Source of the DNA: Bacteroidales bacterium
Lineage (GTDB): Bacteria > Bacteroidota > Bacteroidia > Bacteroidales > P3
Length of the DNA stretch: 64,000 nucleotides
NCBI GenBank assembly: GCA_017545365.1
Contig: JAFWOP010000033.1
Coordinates: 62,001-126,000 of the forward strand
Direction of reading: 5' to 3'
Part shown: positions 7,689 to 15,629 of the stretch, piece by piece
Position numbering within the stretch: position 1 is the stretch's first letter
Layout: the number at the start of each line of letters is the position of its first letter
The notes under the pieces: generated by a model
Seen by the model: the letters and a program-made list of their open reading frames with translations, nothing else
The model's database searches: none
What the model was told of the DNA's origin: nothing
Position numbers and translations under genes: made by a program

Positions 7689-10019
7689 ATGAGGAAAGTA
7701 ATTGTCACTTTATTGTTTGCAATGGCACTGATGCCCGCCTTTGGACAGTCGTGCTACTGGGTGCTTCTCACCGACAAGCAGGGCACCACGTTTGACCCAT
7801 ACACTTATTTTGATGCCAAGGCCATCGAACGTTATCAGCAGAATGGTGCTGACCTCTACGACATCAGCAACTACCCGCTCAACGAAAGCTATGTTGGCAA
7901 GGTGGATGCCATTGCCACCGAGGAGGTGGGCTGCAGCCGTTGGATGAACGCTGTGGCGGTGATGGCCACGCCCGACCAGATAGCTCGTATTGAGCAGCTG
8001 CCCTTCGTCAGCCGAATCCAGCGCATAGGGGGCGACATGCAGTTGGCATCAATGTCCGACCAGTCTGACCCGTCCGCCCCGTCTGACCCGTCTGACCCGT
8101 CCGCCCCCTCCCCCCAACCCAAACTCACCGACCAGCTCATCCGTATGCAGGGCAACCTTTTCCGCGACAAGGGCATTGACGGCAAGGGGCTGCGCATAGC
8201 CGTTTTCGATGGCGGCTTCCCACGTGTGAACACCCATGAGGCGTTCAAGCACTTGCGCGACAACCACCGCATCCTCGACACGTGGAACTTTCCCAACAAG
8301 AAAGCGGATGTGTACGGCTGGAACAGCCACGGCCTCGCCACCCTCTCCTGCATTACCGGCATTGTCGGACAGCAGCAGCTGGGCATGGCCACGGGTGCCG
8401 AGTTTCTTCTCTACCGCACCGAGGTCGAGTTAGAGCCTTTCAAAGAGGAGGTGTGGTGGATGCAGGCTGTGGAGCGTGCCGACAAGCACGGTGCCAACAT
8501 CATCAGCAGCTCGCTCGGCTATGGCAAAGAGCGCTACTGGACCAAGGACATGGACGGCACCTCCTATGTGGCCAAGGCTGGCAATCTGGCAGCAAGAAAA
8601 GGCATATTGGTCTGCTGCTCGGCAGGCAACGAGGCCGACACTAAGGAATGGAAGACCATCGTCACCCCGTCGGATGCCGACAGCGTGCTTTGCGTGGGAG
8701 GCATCGAGATGAGCCTCGACCGTTACCGTCATATCAGCTTCAGTTCTTTCGGTCCTTCAGCCGACGGGCGACTGAAGCCCAATGTATCGGCTTTTGGCCA
8801 CGTCTATGCCGCTGCCAATAGTGGCGACGACGCTGTCAGCACAGTCTACGGCACCTCGTTCTCCTGCCCCCTCACCGCTGGCTTCGCTGCTTGTGCCTGG
8901 CAGACCATGCCTGGCAAGACCGCCATGGAGATGTTCGACTTGATACAGAAGTCCGCCGACCTGTATCCCTATTACGACTATGCGTTGGGCTATGGTGTGC
9001 CTCAGGCTTCATACTTCGTTAATGGGTCTAGGAAGAATGACCCCACCTTTGTGCTGCGCGAAACCAAGGACTCGGTGGAGGTTCACCTGCTGAAGCCTAC
9101 AGCGTTTGCCACAGTCTTCTACAACAAGCAGCGTCCCGACGGCACCTTGGTGCGCTATGCCAGCTGCGAACTGGAGAATGTCGCTCTCGAAGATTGTCTG
9201 AGGTTCTACAAAGGCTCGCTCGACAGTTGCCGCCTCAATGTCTGTTACGATGGCTACACCGCCACCTACAGCCTCTCTGAGAAAGACTGGCAGCGGATGC
9301 GCTTGGAACGTGCCAACTTCGCTTGCACTGCCTATTGTGCCCACGACGACTTTGACAGAACTACCAAGTACGACCTCGATGCCTCCGACCTTGTGCCCTC
9401 CAACTGGGGCAGCAATGCCAAAAATCATGGCGAAATCTACGTCCAGTATGGTTCCCATACTTGGTGGGGATATGTCGATGCCCCACTCTTCTCATGGTCG
9501 CCAAGTTTCCATTTCGGCTATCGTCTCATGCATGCTTTCGGCAAAGCATATAAACTGGGAGCAGGTATAGAATGGAATGTCTCGAATATCAATTATGCTA
9601 CTGATAAGGCGAATGAGGTTGATGATGTGTTGGGAATTGCACCCGCCACCTACGATGTCAAACGCATCAAGCGGCACCAGTTCGACCTCGAGCTTTTCCA
9701 GCGTGTGCGTTTCGCAGCAGGTGGTCTTGTGAGCAACGGTGTCTATTGGGACTTGGGTGTTTTCGCCGGTTGGAACCCAGCTCATCGCTATCTTCTCCGT
9801 CAGACCGTTGGCACACCTAATGGCACCAACAAGGTAAATACCGAGTACAGCCTTACCACCCCAGTTGAAGACTACCGGTTTGTGTGGGGAGTCTCCACCC
9901 GTGTAGTCTATGACATCATCGGCATATATGCTCGTTGCACCATGCCGTTTGTATATTCAAAGTGCGGCTGCGTCATTCCAATACCCATGATGGAACTCGG
10001 CGTGCAGCTCTCGTTATAA
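7689..10019 (+). CDS. S8 subtilase with C-terminal outer-membrane barrel-like region
   Basis: 776 residues. Signal peptide 1-19, an inhibitor-like propeptide to about 115, a Ser/Asp/Pro linker (123-142), then the subtilase domain. The catalytic triad is visible: Asp174 in AVFDGGF, His214 in NSHGLAT, Ser390 in GTSFSCP, with oxyanion Asn314 in SAGNEA. From about residue 560 to the end the sequence alternates polar and aromatic residues in strand-length stretches (HFGYRLMHAFG, YKLGAGIEWNV, YWDLGVFAGWN) and finishes MMELGVQLSL, the pattern of an 8-strand-size outer-membrane barrel. No T9SS sorting domain is present. A membrane-anchored surface or periplasmic protease is the likely reading. It starts 5 nt after recO. 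Confidence 0.85.
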   Translation: MRKVIVTLLFAMALMPAFGQSCYWVLLTDKQGTTFDPYTYFDAKAIERYQQNGADLYDISNYPLNESYVGKVDAIATEEVGCSRWMNAVAVMATPDQIARIEQLPFVSRIQRIGGDMQLASMSDQSDPSAPSDPSDPSAPSPQPKLTDQLIRMQGNLFRDKGIDGKGLRIAVFDGGFPRVNTHEAFKHLRDNHRILDTWNFPNKKADVYGWNSHGLATLSCITGIVGQQQLGMATGAEFLLYRTEVELEPFKEEVWWMQAVERADKHGANIISSSLGYGKERYWTKDMDGTSYVAKAGNLAARKGILVCCSAGNEADTKEWKTIVTPSDADSVLCVGGIEMSLDRYRHISFSSFGPSADGRLKPNVSAFGHVYAAANSGDDAVSTVYGTSFSCPLTAGFAACAWQTMPGKTAMEMFDLIQKSADLYPYYDYALGYGVPQASYFVNGSRKNDPTFVLRETKDSVEVHLLKPTAFATVFYNKQRPDGTLVRYASCELENVALEDCLRFYKGSLDSCRLNVCYDGYTATYSLSEKDWQRMRLERANFACTAYCAHDDFDRTTKYDLDASDLVPSNWGSNAKNHGEIYVQYGSHTWWGYVDAPLFSWSPSFHFGYRLMHAFGKAYKLGAGIEWNVSNINYATDKANEVDDVLGIAPATYDVKRIKRHQFDLELFQRVRFAAGGLVSNGVYWDLGVFAGWNPAHRYLLRQTVGTPNGTNKVNTEYSLTTPVEDYRFVWGVSTRVVYDIIGIYARCTMPFVYSKCGCVIPIPMMELGVQLSL
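8055..8114 (+). repeat. Ser-Asp-Pro / Ser-Ala-Pro coding minisatellite
   Basis: Nine-base units of the form TCTGACCCG and TCCGCCCCG alternate within the linker between propeptide and catalytic domain (residues about 123-142). Copy-number change would lengthen or shorten the linker in steps of three residues without shifting frame. Confidence 0.7.
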
Positions 10020-10058
10020 AAAGAGACGGCATATTAGTCTCATGGCAACATGATTGAC

Positions 10059-10094
10059 GAAGGGATTCCGGCTTTCGGAACCCCTTCATTTTTT
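10059..10094 (+). terminator. Rho-independent terminator after the subtilase gene
   Basis: Stem arms at 10059-10070 and 10076-10087 (12 bp with one mismatch), then a T-rich run to 10094. It lies 40 nt beyond the stop at 10019 and would end the gmk-to-subtilase transcript. Confidence 0.75.
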
Positions 10095-10159
10095 CTCCTG
10101 ACAATGTGTCCTAACGTATTTAGCAATGCTTTTTTTCTTGCCATGTCAGAAAAAAGTTG

Positions 10160-10167
10160 TATTTTTG
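10160..10167 (+). promoter_or_regulatory. Bacteroidota -7 box (TATTTTTG)
   Basis: Exact TAnnTTTG match, with a TTG-containing -33 region about 19 nt upstream. It sits after the terminator and before the small ORF at 10284 and the secreted protein at 10490. Confidence 0.6.
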
Positions 10168-10283
10168 CACCCGCAAACCGACAGAACTGGTTTGTCGAAA
10201 AAGTGCATTTTCGCCTTATTCCAATTGTGTGAATCTCGACAATTTACACTTATCTGTGAAATTTGGAATAAAGGAGTTATGAG

Positions 10284-10454
10284 ATGCTCCGATGGATTGT
10301 ATTTGCTTTTGATGCATCCAATGTGGGGCAATTCAGAATACCTTTATATTCATTTCACAGGGAAGTCGAGACCCTCACACAAGAAGATAGAGACATAATG
10401 GATGGCTCCACTTTTTTCGTTGCTGATTCCGCCGACGAGCCTCCGGCAGACTAG
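10284..10454 (+). CDS. Possible 56-residue small protein
   Basis: ATG at 10284, stop TAG at 10452-10454. The product starts MLRWIVFAFDASNVGQF and ends in an acidic tail (SADEPPAD). A purine-rich AAGGAG lies 7 nt upstream of the ATG (10271-10276), and a TATTTTTG promoter box lies about 117 nt upstream. The next gene starts 35 nt after its stop. I do not recognise the family. An overlapping frame from an earlier start gives an ORF ending at 10398 that looks less plausible. Confidence 0.4.
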   Translation: MLRWIVFAFDASNVGQFRIPLYSFHREVETLTQEDRDIMDGSTFFVADSADEPPAD

Positions 10455-10489
10455 CAGTTGCGCCCGACACGGATTAGGGCTAGATACAA

Positions 10490-11527
10490 ATGAAGAAAAC
10501 AATGATGTTTGTAGGAATGCTGTTATTCTTCAGCATGGCTGTTAACGCACAGACCTATGTAGGGAACCTTCCAGGGTGGAACTCCGTCGTTGAGAAGTCA
10601 TTCACGGCTTTAAACAAGCCGTTGATTGTGTTTGGCTATTCTCACGAGGATCTCGACACCAATGGATGGAGAATCGAAATATACGATTCTATCGTATTAT
10701 ATTCTGACAACCTGCAAAGGTACAAGGTGATGGATTATCCGACCGTTACGGAGCATCGGGTAAGCTATACCGAAAGAATTGAAGATGGGGAGATTACATC
10801 GGGTGACACGATGGGAAGAGATTATGTTATCCCATGTTTAGGAGTGGGCTACTTGAATCTTGATGAGGGAGGTTCAGCATTGTCGTTTAGTACTGCTACG
10901 TTAACGCAAACGCTGTTCAACAACGACTCAAAGTTTGAGTACATATTGCCCCATTTTGATGGAACGGTATTTAGTTACGAGTATCAAGGCGGTGATTACT
11001 ATAGTGGAGACACTATTATGTACCGTAAGTATCACTCCGAAGCGACAGGATTTGATATTTTTAATGAGGATGGCGATGTGGTGGCGACCATCCGTTTGGG
11101 TGATGGTGAGTATGTGGGCGCGGAAGGAGTTGAAGCATATATTTTCAAGTGGGGCGAGAACTATTTCTTTGTGGGTTCTGTGTGTAGAGACAATTGGAGG
11201 GATGTTTATGGATATCCGTATTCAAAATATTATTTCTACCGCATCGACCGTCAGACGCAGAAGATTGAGCAGGTGGCGAGTGTGCCGTTCAGTGTGCGGC
11301 CTACGGTGATGGAGCGGGGGCAGGAGATTATTGTTGAGCTGGACGAGGGCGCGAATGCCCGCGAGATTGATGTGGTGAACGCCCTTGGTCAGACGGTGAA
11401 GCGTGTGCCGGTGGCGGCAGGGCAGCGCGAGGTGCGCATCAACTCCGCCGAATTAGGCAGCGGCATGAACTTCATCAACACTCGCACACCTGAGGGGCAA
11501 GGCACAGTCAAGATTATTGTGAAATAG
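10490..11527 (+). CDS. Secreted protein with T9SS C-terminal sorting-like domain
   Basis: 345 residues. Signal peptide 1-20 (MKKTMMFVGM, cleavage after NAQ-like). The middle section is beta-rich and rich in Asp, Tyr and Gly, with no family I recognise. The last about 70 residues (REIDVVNALGQTVKRV, then GSGMNFINTRT and GTVKIIVK) follow the T9SS type A sorting-domain pattern, although the segment is shorter than usual and lacks the common PNP motif. It is predicted to be exported by Sec and delivered to the cell surface by T9SS. A good terminator follows at 11551. Confidence 0.75.
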   Translation: MKKTMMFVGMLLFFSMAVNAQTYVGNLPGWNSVVEKSFTALNKPLIVFGYSHEDLDTNGWRIEIYDSIVLYSDNLQRYKVMDYPTVTEHRVSYTERIEDGEITSGDTMGRDYVIPCLGVGYLNLDEGGSALSFSTATLTQTLFNNDSKFEYILPHFDGTVFSYEYQGGDYYSGDTIMYRKYHSEATGFDIFNEDGDVVATIRLGDGEYVGAEGVEAYIFKWGENYFFVGSVCRDNWRDVYGYPYSKYYFYRIDRQTQKIEQVASVPFSVRPTVMERGQEIIVELDEGANAREIDVVNALGQTVKRVPVAAGQREVRINSAELGSGMNFINTRTPEGQGTVKIIVK

Positions 11528-11550
11528 TAAACCGGAAATACATAGTATCG

Positions 11551-11580
11551 AAGGGGTGGCCACAATGCAGCCACCCCTTT
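11551..11580 (+). terminator. Rho-independent terminator
   Basis: Perfect 10-bp stem (11551-11560 with 11570-11579), loop ACAATGCA-like, then a short T run. It ends the 10490 gene just left of the inserted element. Confidence 0.8.
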
Positions 11581-11595
11581 CCATTTTATGGACTG

Positions 11596-11958
11596 CAGGG
11601 CAAACGCATCAAAATTAGTTGTCAGGTATGCCGAAAGTTCATATACGATGTGCGGCAATGCGACTCCGGCCCCAGCCCAAAGGGCTGGAACAGATATAGC
11701 CTAGGGCGTTGCCCTAGGAACCAGTATCGTGCCCGACAGATGCAGCCTGTAGGGCTGCGACATCACGCCCGTGCCAGAATTCGTTGTTGCAGCCCTACAG
11801 GCTGCTGGTCGCTGCCGTCGTTGTCCCCGTATGGCGGTGCCATACGCTATATCTGTCTGTGCCTTTCAGGCACACTGAGACATCAAACCATGGAGCTTGA
11901 TTAATTGCAACGTCCTTCTAGAACCCCAAGAATCGTTATATTTGATGCGTTTGCCCTA
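11596..11958 (+). mobile_element. MITE-like element, copy 1 (363 bp, 10-bp target duplication)
   Basis: The left end CAGGGCAAACGCATCAAA and the right end, read in reverse complement, agree at 17 of 18 positions. The element is flanked by a perfect 10-bp direct repeat TTATGGACTG (11586-11595 and 11959-11968), the mark of transposition. It encodes no transposase. The interior is a chain of hairpins: 11672-11688, 11700-11718, a perfect 17-bp inverted repeat (11742-11758 with 11789-11805), 11828-11846 and 11858-11874. A second copy lies at 17835-18198 in the same orientation. Confidence 0.9.
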
Positions 11959-11975
11959 TTATGGACTGAAGAAAA

Positions 11976-12007
11976 TTTGGCTGTTTCAATTTTTCTTTGT
12001 ACTTTTG
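11976..12007 (+). promoter_or_regulatory. Promoter for the zeta-toxin-like gene
   Basis: TTTG at 11976-11979, 20-nt spacer, TACTTTTG at 12000-12007. It starts 8 bp to the right of the element's target duplication, and the gene's ATG follows 9 nt after the -7 box, so the message would be nearly leaderless. Confidence 0.7.
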
Positions 12008-12016
12008 CATTTTGAA

Positions 12017-12592
12017 ATGGACCGAAAGTTATATATCATCGGAGGCTGTAACGGGGCTGGGAAAACCACTGCCTCATATACTGTGCTGCCGGATATACTG
12101 CATTGTCGCGAGTTCGTCAACGCCGACGAAATCGCCCATGGATTGTCTCCATTTAACCCAGACAGTGTAGGTTTGGAAGCCGGCCGGCTGATGCTGCAAC
12201 GCATTAATGAACTATTGGGACGGGATGCCACTTTTGCTGTTGAGACTACATTGGCTACAAAGTCGTACGTCAATTTGGTCCACCAGGCACAGGCCAAGGG
12301 GTATGTCGTCACCTTGGTTTTTTTCTGGCTGCGCACCCCCGAGCTGGCCCTGCGGCGCGTGGCGGAGCGTGTGAGCAATGGCGGCCACAATATCCCCGTG
12401 GCCACCACGCGCAGGCGTTACACTGCCGGGATACGTAATTTGTTTAACCTCTATGCTCCCGAGGTGGATGCATGGTTTGTCTACGACAATAGCGACACCC
12501 CACGCACTGAGGTGGCGCATGGCGGCAAAGCCGTCCCCACCACCGTGCTCAACATGGAACTATTCTCTAAAATGAAAGAATATGTCAGATAA
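12017..12592 (+). CDS. Zeta-toxin family P-loop kinase
   Basis: 191 residues from the ATG at 12017; the longer frame from 11897 begins inside the mobile element and upstream of the promoter, so it is rejected. The P-loop is GGCNGAGKTT at residues 9-18, followed by FVNADEIAHGLSPF (the zeta-type NADxxA substrate region) and FAVETTLATKSY. Zeta toxins phosphorylate UDP-N-acetylglucosamine and poison wall synthesis; chromosomal relatives are less well characterised. The stop overlaps the next small gene by 11 bases, the arrangement of a toxin-antitoxin pair with the toxin first. Confidence 0.85.
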   Translation: MDRKLYIIGGCNGAGKTTASYTVLPDILHCREFVNADEIAHGLSPFNPDSVGLEAGRLMLQRINELLGRDATFAVETTLATKSYVNLVHQAQAKGYVVTLVFFWLRTPELALRRVAERVSNGGHNIPVATTRRRYTAGIRNLFNLYAPEVDAWFVYDNSDTPRTEVAHGGKAVPTTVLNMELFSKMKEYVR

Positions 12593-12752
12593 AGAGATTC
12601 AGGAATTTGCCGAGAAACTACAGCAAGGCCTCAACATTGCTGAGCGCCGTATGCTTGAAGAAAAAGCCCTGCGTGGCCAGGACATCGTAGTTTGCCACAT
12701 CGACGGCACCATACACCGCGTGCCTGCCAATGAAGCTATTAAGGCATTGTAA
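12582..12752 (+). CDS. Small partner protein of the zeta-like toxin (candidate antitoxin)
   Basis: 56 residues, ATG at 12582 overlapping the end of the zeta-like gene, stop at 12750-12752. It starts MSDKEIQEFAEKLQQGL (amphipathic helix) and ends with VVCHIDGTIHRVPANEAIKAL. The overlap and size point to an antitoxin, an inference from gene order rather than a sequence match. Confidence 0.7.
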   Translation: MSDKEIQEFAEKLQQGLNIAERRMLEEKALRGQDIVVCHIDGTIHRVPANEAIKAL

Positions 12753-12760
12753 TGCGGGTA

Positions 12761-12777
12761 TACAATATTTTATTGTA
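12761..12777 (+). promoter_or_regulatory. Palindrome upstream of the RelE-type module (candidate operator)
   Basis: Perfect 7-bp arms TACAATA and TATTGTA separated by TTT, 25 nt before the antitoxin ATG. Type II modules are commonly autorepressed through such palindromes; the role here is inferred from position. Confidence 0.45.
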
Positions 12778-12802
12778 TTTCTCGTTCTAAGTAAAAATAA
12801 GA

Positions 12803-13045
12803 ATGACTATGAATACTAGACAGATTACAGCCCAGATTCCTGTAGCATACTACGACACCGTGGTCACGATGTTTAAGGGTTTAGGCATTTCATACGAGGA
12901 GACCATAAATAAGAAAAAGGCACCCGAACCCGGCAGCAAGGAGTATATCCTTGACAGTATCTGCCGTGGGATGGAAGAGGTGCGCCTTTGGGAGCAAGGA
13001 AAGTTACAATTGCCAACACTGGAGGATGTGCTGAATGAATTGTGA
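12803..13045 (+). CDS. Type II antitoxin of a RelE-type module
   Basis: 80 residues (start at 12803; an in-frame ATG at 12809 is an alternative). The N-terminal MNTRQITAQIPVAYYDTV looks like a short strand plus helix DNA-binding segment of ribbon-helix-helix type. The acidic C-terminus (LPTLEDVLNEL) fits a toxin-wrapping tail. Its last 11 bases overlap the start of the toxin gene at 13035, the usual antitoxin-first layout. Confidence 0.75.
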   Translation: MTMNTRQITAQIPVAYYDTVVTMFKGLGISYEETINKKKAPEPGSKEYILDSICRGMEEVRLWEQGKLQLPTLEDVLNEL

Positions 13046-13379
13046 GATTATCACCACCTTTGACTTTGTGCGTGATCTTCGCCACTTAAGCAAAAAGTAC
13101 CACTCAATCAAAGATGACGTGGCTAAACTTGGTGAAGAAATACGAGCCAATCCCACTATGGGTATTAATTTGGGTGACGGCATACGTAAGGTGCGCATGG
13201 CCATAACTTCAAAAGGTAAGGGTAAAAGTACTGGTGCAAGAGTGATTACCTACAATGTTATCACACATGCCGAAGAAGGCCGTGTGATATTGGTAACCAT
13301 CTACGACAAATCAGAGTGCCCCAGCGTCACCAAACGCGAAATAGTCTCCCGTCTGAAACAGGCAGGGATAGTCAATTAA
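13035..13379 (+). CDS. RelE/ParE-superfamily toxin
   Basis: 114 residues, basic and compact. FDFVRDLRHLSKKYHSIKDD, then GIRKVRMAITSKGKGKSTGARVITY-like and VILVTIYDKSE match the RelE/HigB-type fold, whose members cleave mRNA on the ribosome. The final KREIVSRLKQAGI helix is typical. It overlaps the antitoxin gene by 11 bases. It could be a different mRNA interferase subfamily, but toxin identity is well supported by motif and layout. Confidence 0.8.
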   Translation: MNCEIITTFDFVRDLRHLSKKYHSIKDDVAKLGEEIRANPTMGINLGDGIRKVRMAITSKGKGKSTGARVITYNVITHAEEGRVILVTIYDKSECPSVTKREIVSRLKQAGIVN

Positions 13380-13405
13380 CTTGAAACAAAATAAATAGTA
13401 ACAAT

Positions 13406-15406
13406 ATGACACTTGAAGATTTTCAGAACGAACTGCGCCAGGGTATCCCCAACCCCCTGCCCACACCACAACCCTATGACACCACCGTCAACCATGCGCC
13501 TAAGCGCAAGGATATCCTCACCCCGGCCGAGAAGAAGTTGGCCATCCGCAATGCACTCCGCTATTTCGACCCCAAGGACCACGCCATGCTCGCCCCTGAG
13601 TTTGCCGAGGAGTTGAAAAAATACGGGCGCATCTACATGTATCGCCTGCGTCCCACCTACAAGATGTATGCACGTCCCATTGACGAGTATCCTGCCAAGT
13701 GCCGTCAGGCTGCTGCCATCATGCTCATGATTCAGAACAACCTCGACCCCGCTGTGGCACAGCACCCCCACGAACTTATCACCTACGGCGGCAACGGCGC
13801 CGTCTTCCAAAACTGGGCTCAGTATCGTCTGGTGATGAAATACCTCAGCGAGATGACTGACGAGCAGACCCTCGTCATGTACAGTGGCCATCCCATGGGA
13901 CTGTATCCTTCGCACAAGGATGCCCCCCGTGTGGTGGTTACCAACGGCATGATGATACCCAACTATAGCAAACCCGACGACTGGGAACGCTACAACGCCC
14001 TCGGCGTCACGCAATATGGCCAGATGACCGCCGGCAGCTATATGTACATCGGTCCGCAAGGCATCGTCCATGGCACTACCATCACCGTGCTGAATGCAGC
14101 CCGCAAGCTCGGTGGCGGCACAGCCGGCAAACTCTTCATCACCGCAGGCCTTGGTGGCATGAGCGGTGCACAGCCTAAGGCTGGCGACATTGCCGGTGTC
14201 GTCTCCATCACTGCTGAGATCAACCCCGCCGCCACACAGAAACGTTTCGAGCAAGGCTGGGTGGACGAGGTTCATGCCGACCTCGACGAACTGTTTGTTG
14301 AAGTCAATAAGGCTATTGCCGAGAAGAAAGCCCGTAGTTTTGCCTACCAGGGCAATGTGGTTGACCTGTGGGAATACTGCGCAGCCAAAAATATACATGT
14401 CGATTTAGGCTCCGACCAGACCTCGCTCCACAATCCTTGGGCAGGTGGTTACTACCCCGTGGGTGTCAGCTTCGAAGATTCAAAAGTGATGATGGCCGAG
14501 CAGCCCGAACTCTTCAAACAGAAGGTGCAGGAGAGTCTCCGCCGCCATGTGGAAGCCGTCAACAAGCTCACTGCTAAGGGTATGTACTTCTTCGACTACG
14601 GCAACGCCTTCCTCCTTGAGAGCAGCCGCGCTGGTGCCGACATCTGGAATGCCGACCACTCCGCCTTCCGCTACCCCTCATACGTACAGGACATCATGGG
14701 CCCCATGTGCTTCGACTACGGCTTCGGCCCCTTCCGTTGGGTATGCACCAGCGGCAAATCCGAAGACCTCGACAAGAGCGACCATATCGCCATGGAAGTA
14801 CTCGGTGAGATAGCGGCCACCGCTCCCGCCGAGATACAGCAGCAGATGCACGACAACATACAGTGGATTCGCGGTGCCAAGGAAAATCACCTCGTCGTCG
14901 GTTCTCAGGCCCGCATCCTCTATGCCGACTGCGAAGGCCGCACCAAGATAGCCGCCCGCTTCAACGAAGCTATCAAGAAAGGTGAGATTTCCGCACCTAT
15001 CGTCCTGGGTCGCGACCACCACGACGTCAGCGGTACTGACAGCCCCTTCCGCGAAACCTCCAACATCTACGACGGTTCCAACCGTACCGCCGACATGGCC
15101 GTGCAGAACGTCATCGGCGACAGCTTCCGCGGCGCCACGTGGGTCAGCATCCACAACGGTGGCGGCGTTGGCTGGGGAGAAGTGATGAATGGGGGCTTTG
15201 GCATGGTGCTTGACGGCAGCGAAGCCTGTGACCGTCGTCTGCGCATGATGCTCCACTGGGATGTCAACAACGGCATCAGCCGCCGCAGCTGGGCACGCAA
15301 CGAAGGCGCCATGTTCGCCATCAAGCGTGCTATGGACATCTGCCCCGAACTAAAGGTCACCATGCCCAACCTTGTTGACGACAAGGTGCTGGAAGACCTG
15401 TTTTAG
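13406..15406 (+). CDS. hutU: Urocanate hydratase
   Basis: 666 residues, the long form found in Bacteroidota and eukaryotes. It converts urocanate to imidazolone-propionate in histidine degradation using tightly bound NAD. Signatures include TYGGNGAVFQNWAQY, MYSGHPMGLYPS, the dinucleotide-binding GLGGMSGAQPKAG, and HLDLGSDQTS-like HVDLGSDQTSLHNP. No hutH, hutI or formiminotransferase gene is in the window, so the pathway partners lie elsewhere. The gene sits between the toxin-antitoxin modules and the phospholipid cassette, inside the segment bracketed by the two MITE copies. Confidence 0.97.
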   Translation: MTLEDFQNELRQGIPNPLPTPQPYDTTVNHAPKRKDILTPAEKKLAIRNALRYFDPKDHAMLAPEFAEELKKYGRIYMYRLRPTYKMYARPIDEYPAKCRQAAAIMLMIQNNLDPAVAQHPHELITYGGNGAVFQNWAQYRLVMKYLSEMTDEQTLVMYSGHPMGLYPSHKDAPRVVVTNGMMIPNYSKPDDWERYNALGVTQYGQMTAGSYMYIGPQGIVHGTTITVLNAARKLGGGTAGKLFITAGLGGMSGAQPKAGDIAGVVSITAEINPAATQKRFEQGWVDEVHADLDELFVEVNKAIAEKKARSFAYQGNVVDLWEYCAAKNIHVDLGSDQTSLHNPWAGGYYPVGVSFEDSKVMMAEQPELFKQKVQESLRRHVEAVNKLTAKGMYFFDYGNAFLLESSRAGADIWNADHSAFRYPSYVQDIMGPMCFDYGFGPFRWVCTSGKSEDLDKSDHIAMEVLGEIAATAPAEIQQQMHDNIQWIRGAKENHLVVGSQARILYADCEGRTKIAARFNEAIKKGEISAPIVLGRDHHDVSGTDSPFRETSNIYDGSNRTADMAVQNVIGDSFRGATWVSIHNGGGVGWGEVMNGGFGMVLDGSEACDRRLRMMLHWDVNNGISRRSWARNEGAMFAIKRAMDICPELKVTMPNLVDDKVLEDLF

Positions 15407-15429
15407 TGGACAAGTAACATATTAATTGG

Positions 15430-15470
15430 CTAAAGATTTGTGGGTTAACCCTCGAATCTTTAGTCCTTTT
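15430..15470 (+). terminator. Rho-independent terminator after hutU
   Basis: Arms CTAAAGATT (15430-15438) and AATCTTTAG (15455-15463) enclose a smaller GGGTTAACCC palindrome; a run of five T follows at 15466-15470. Confidence 0.75.
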
Positions 15471-15526
15471 TACTAGTAGTGACCTCCAATAATTATTCAG
15501 ACAAAACATTGTATGGCAATATAGAA

Positions 15527-15628
15527 GGATTGCTTGATTGTTTAATTGCTTGAATAATTGGTTAGAGGTTAAAGGTTACAGCTTAAAGGTTAGAGGGGGG
15601 GCGGCAGCAAATTCTCAATTCTCAATTT
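15527..15628 (+). repeat. Heptad mosaic repeat, locus 1
   Basis: Modules in order: GATTGCTTGA-type units, then tandem heptads GGTTAGA, GGTTAAA, GGTTACA, GCTTAAA, then GGGGCGGCAGCAAA and (TTCTCAA)n. It fills the gap between hutU and the convergent phosphatidyltransferase gene. The same mosaic occurs at four other loci. Confidence 0.85.
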
Positions 15629-15629
15629 A

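Noticed and set aside
11897..12016. Upstream in-frame start for the zeta-like toxin, lying in the MITE
   Set aside because: A consensus promoter at 11976-12007 lies between that start and the ATG at 12017, and the family begins at MDRKLYIIGG.
13376..14398. 340-codon minus-strand ORF opposite hutU
   Set aside because: hutU is unambiguous in the other strand; the antisense frame is a codon-bias shadow.
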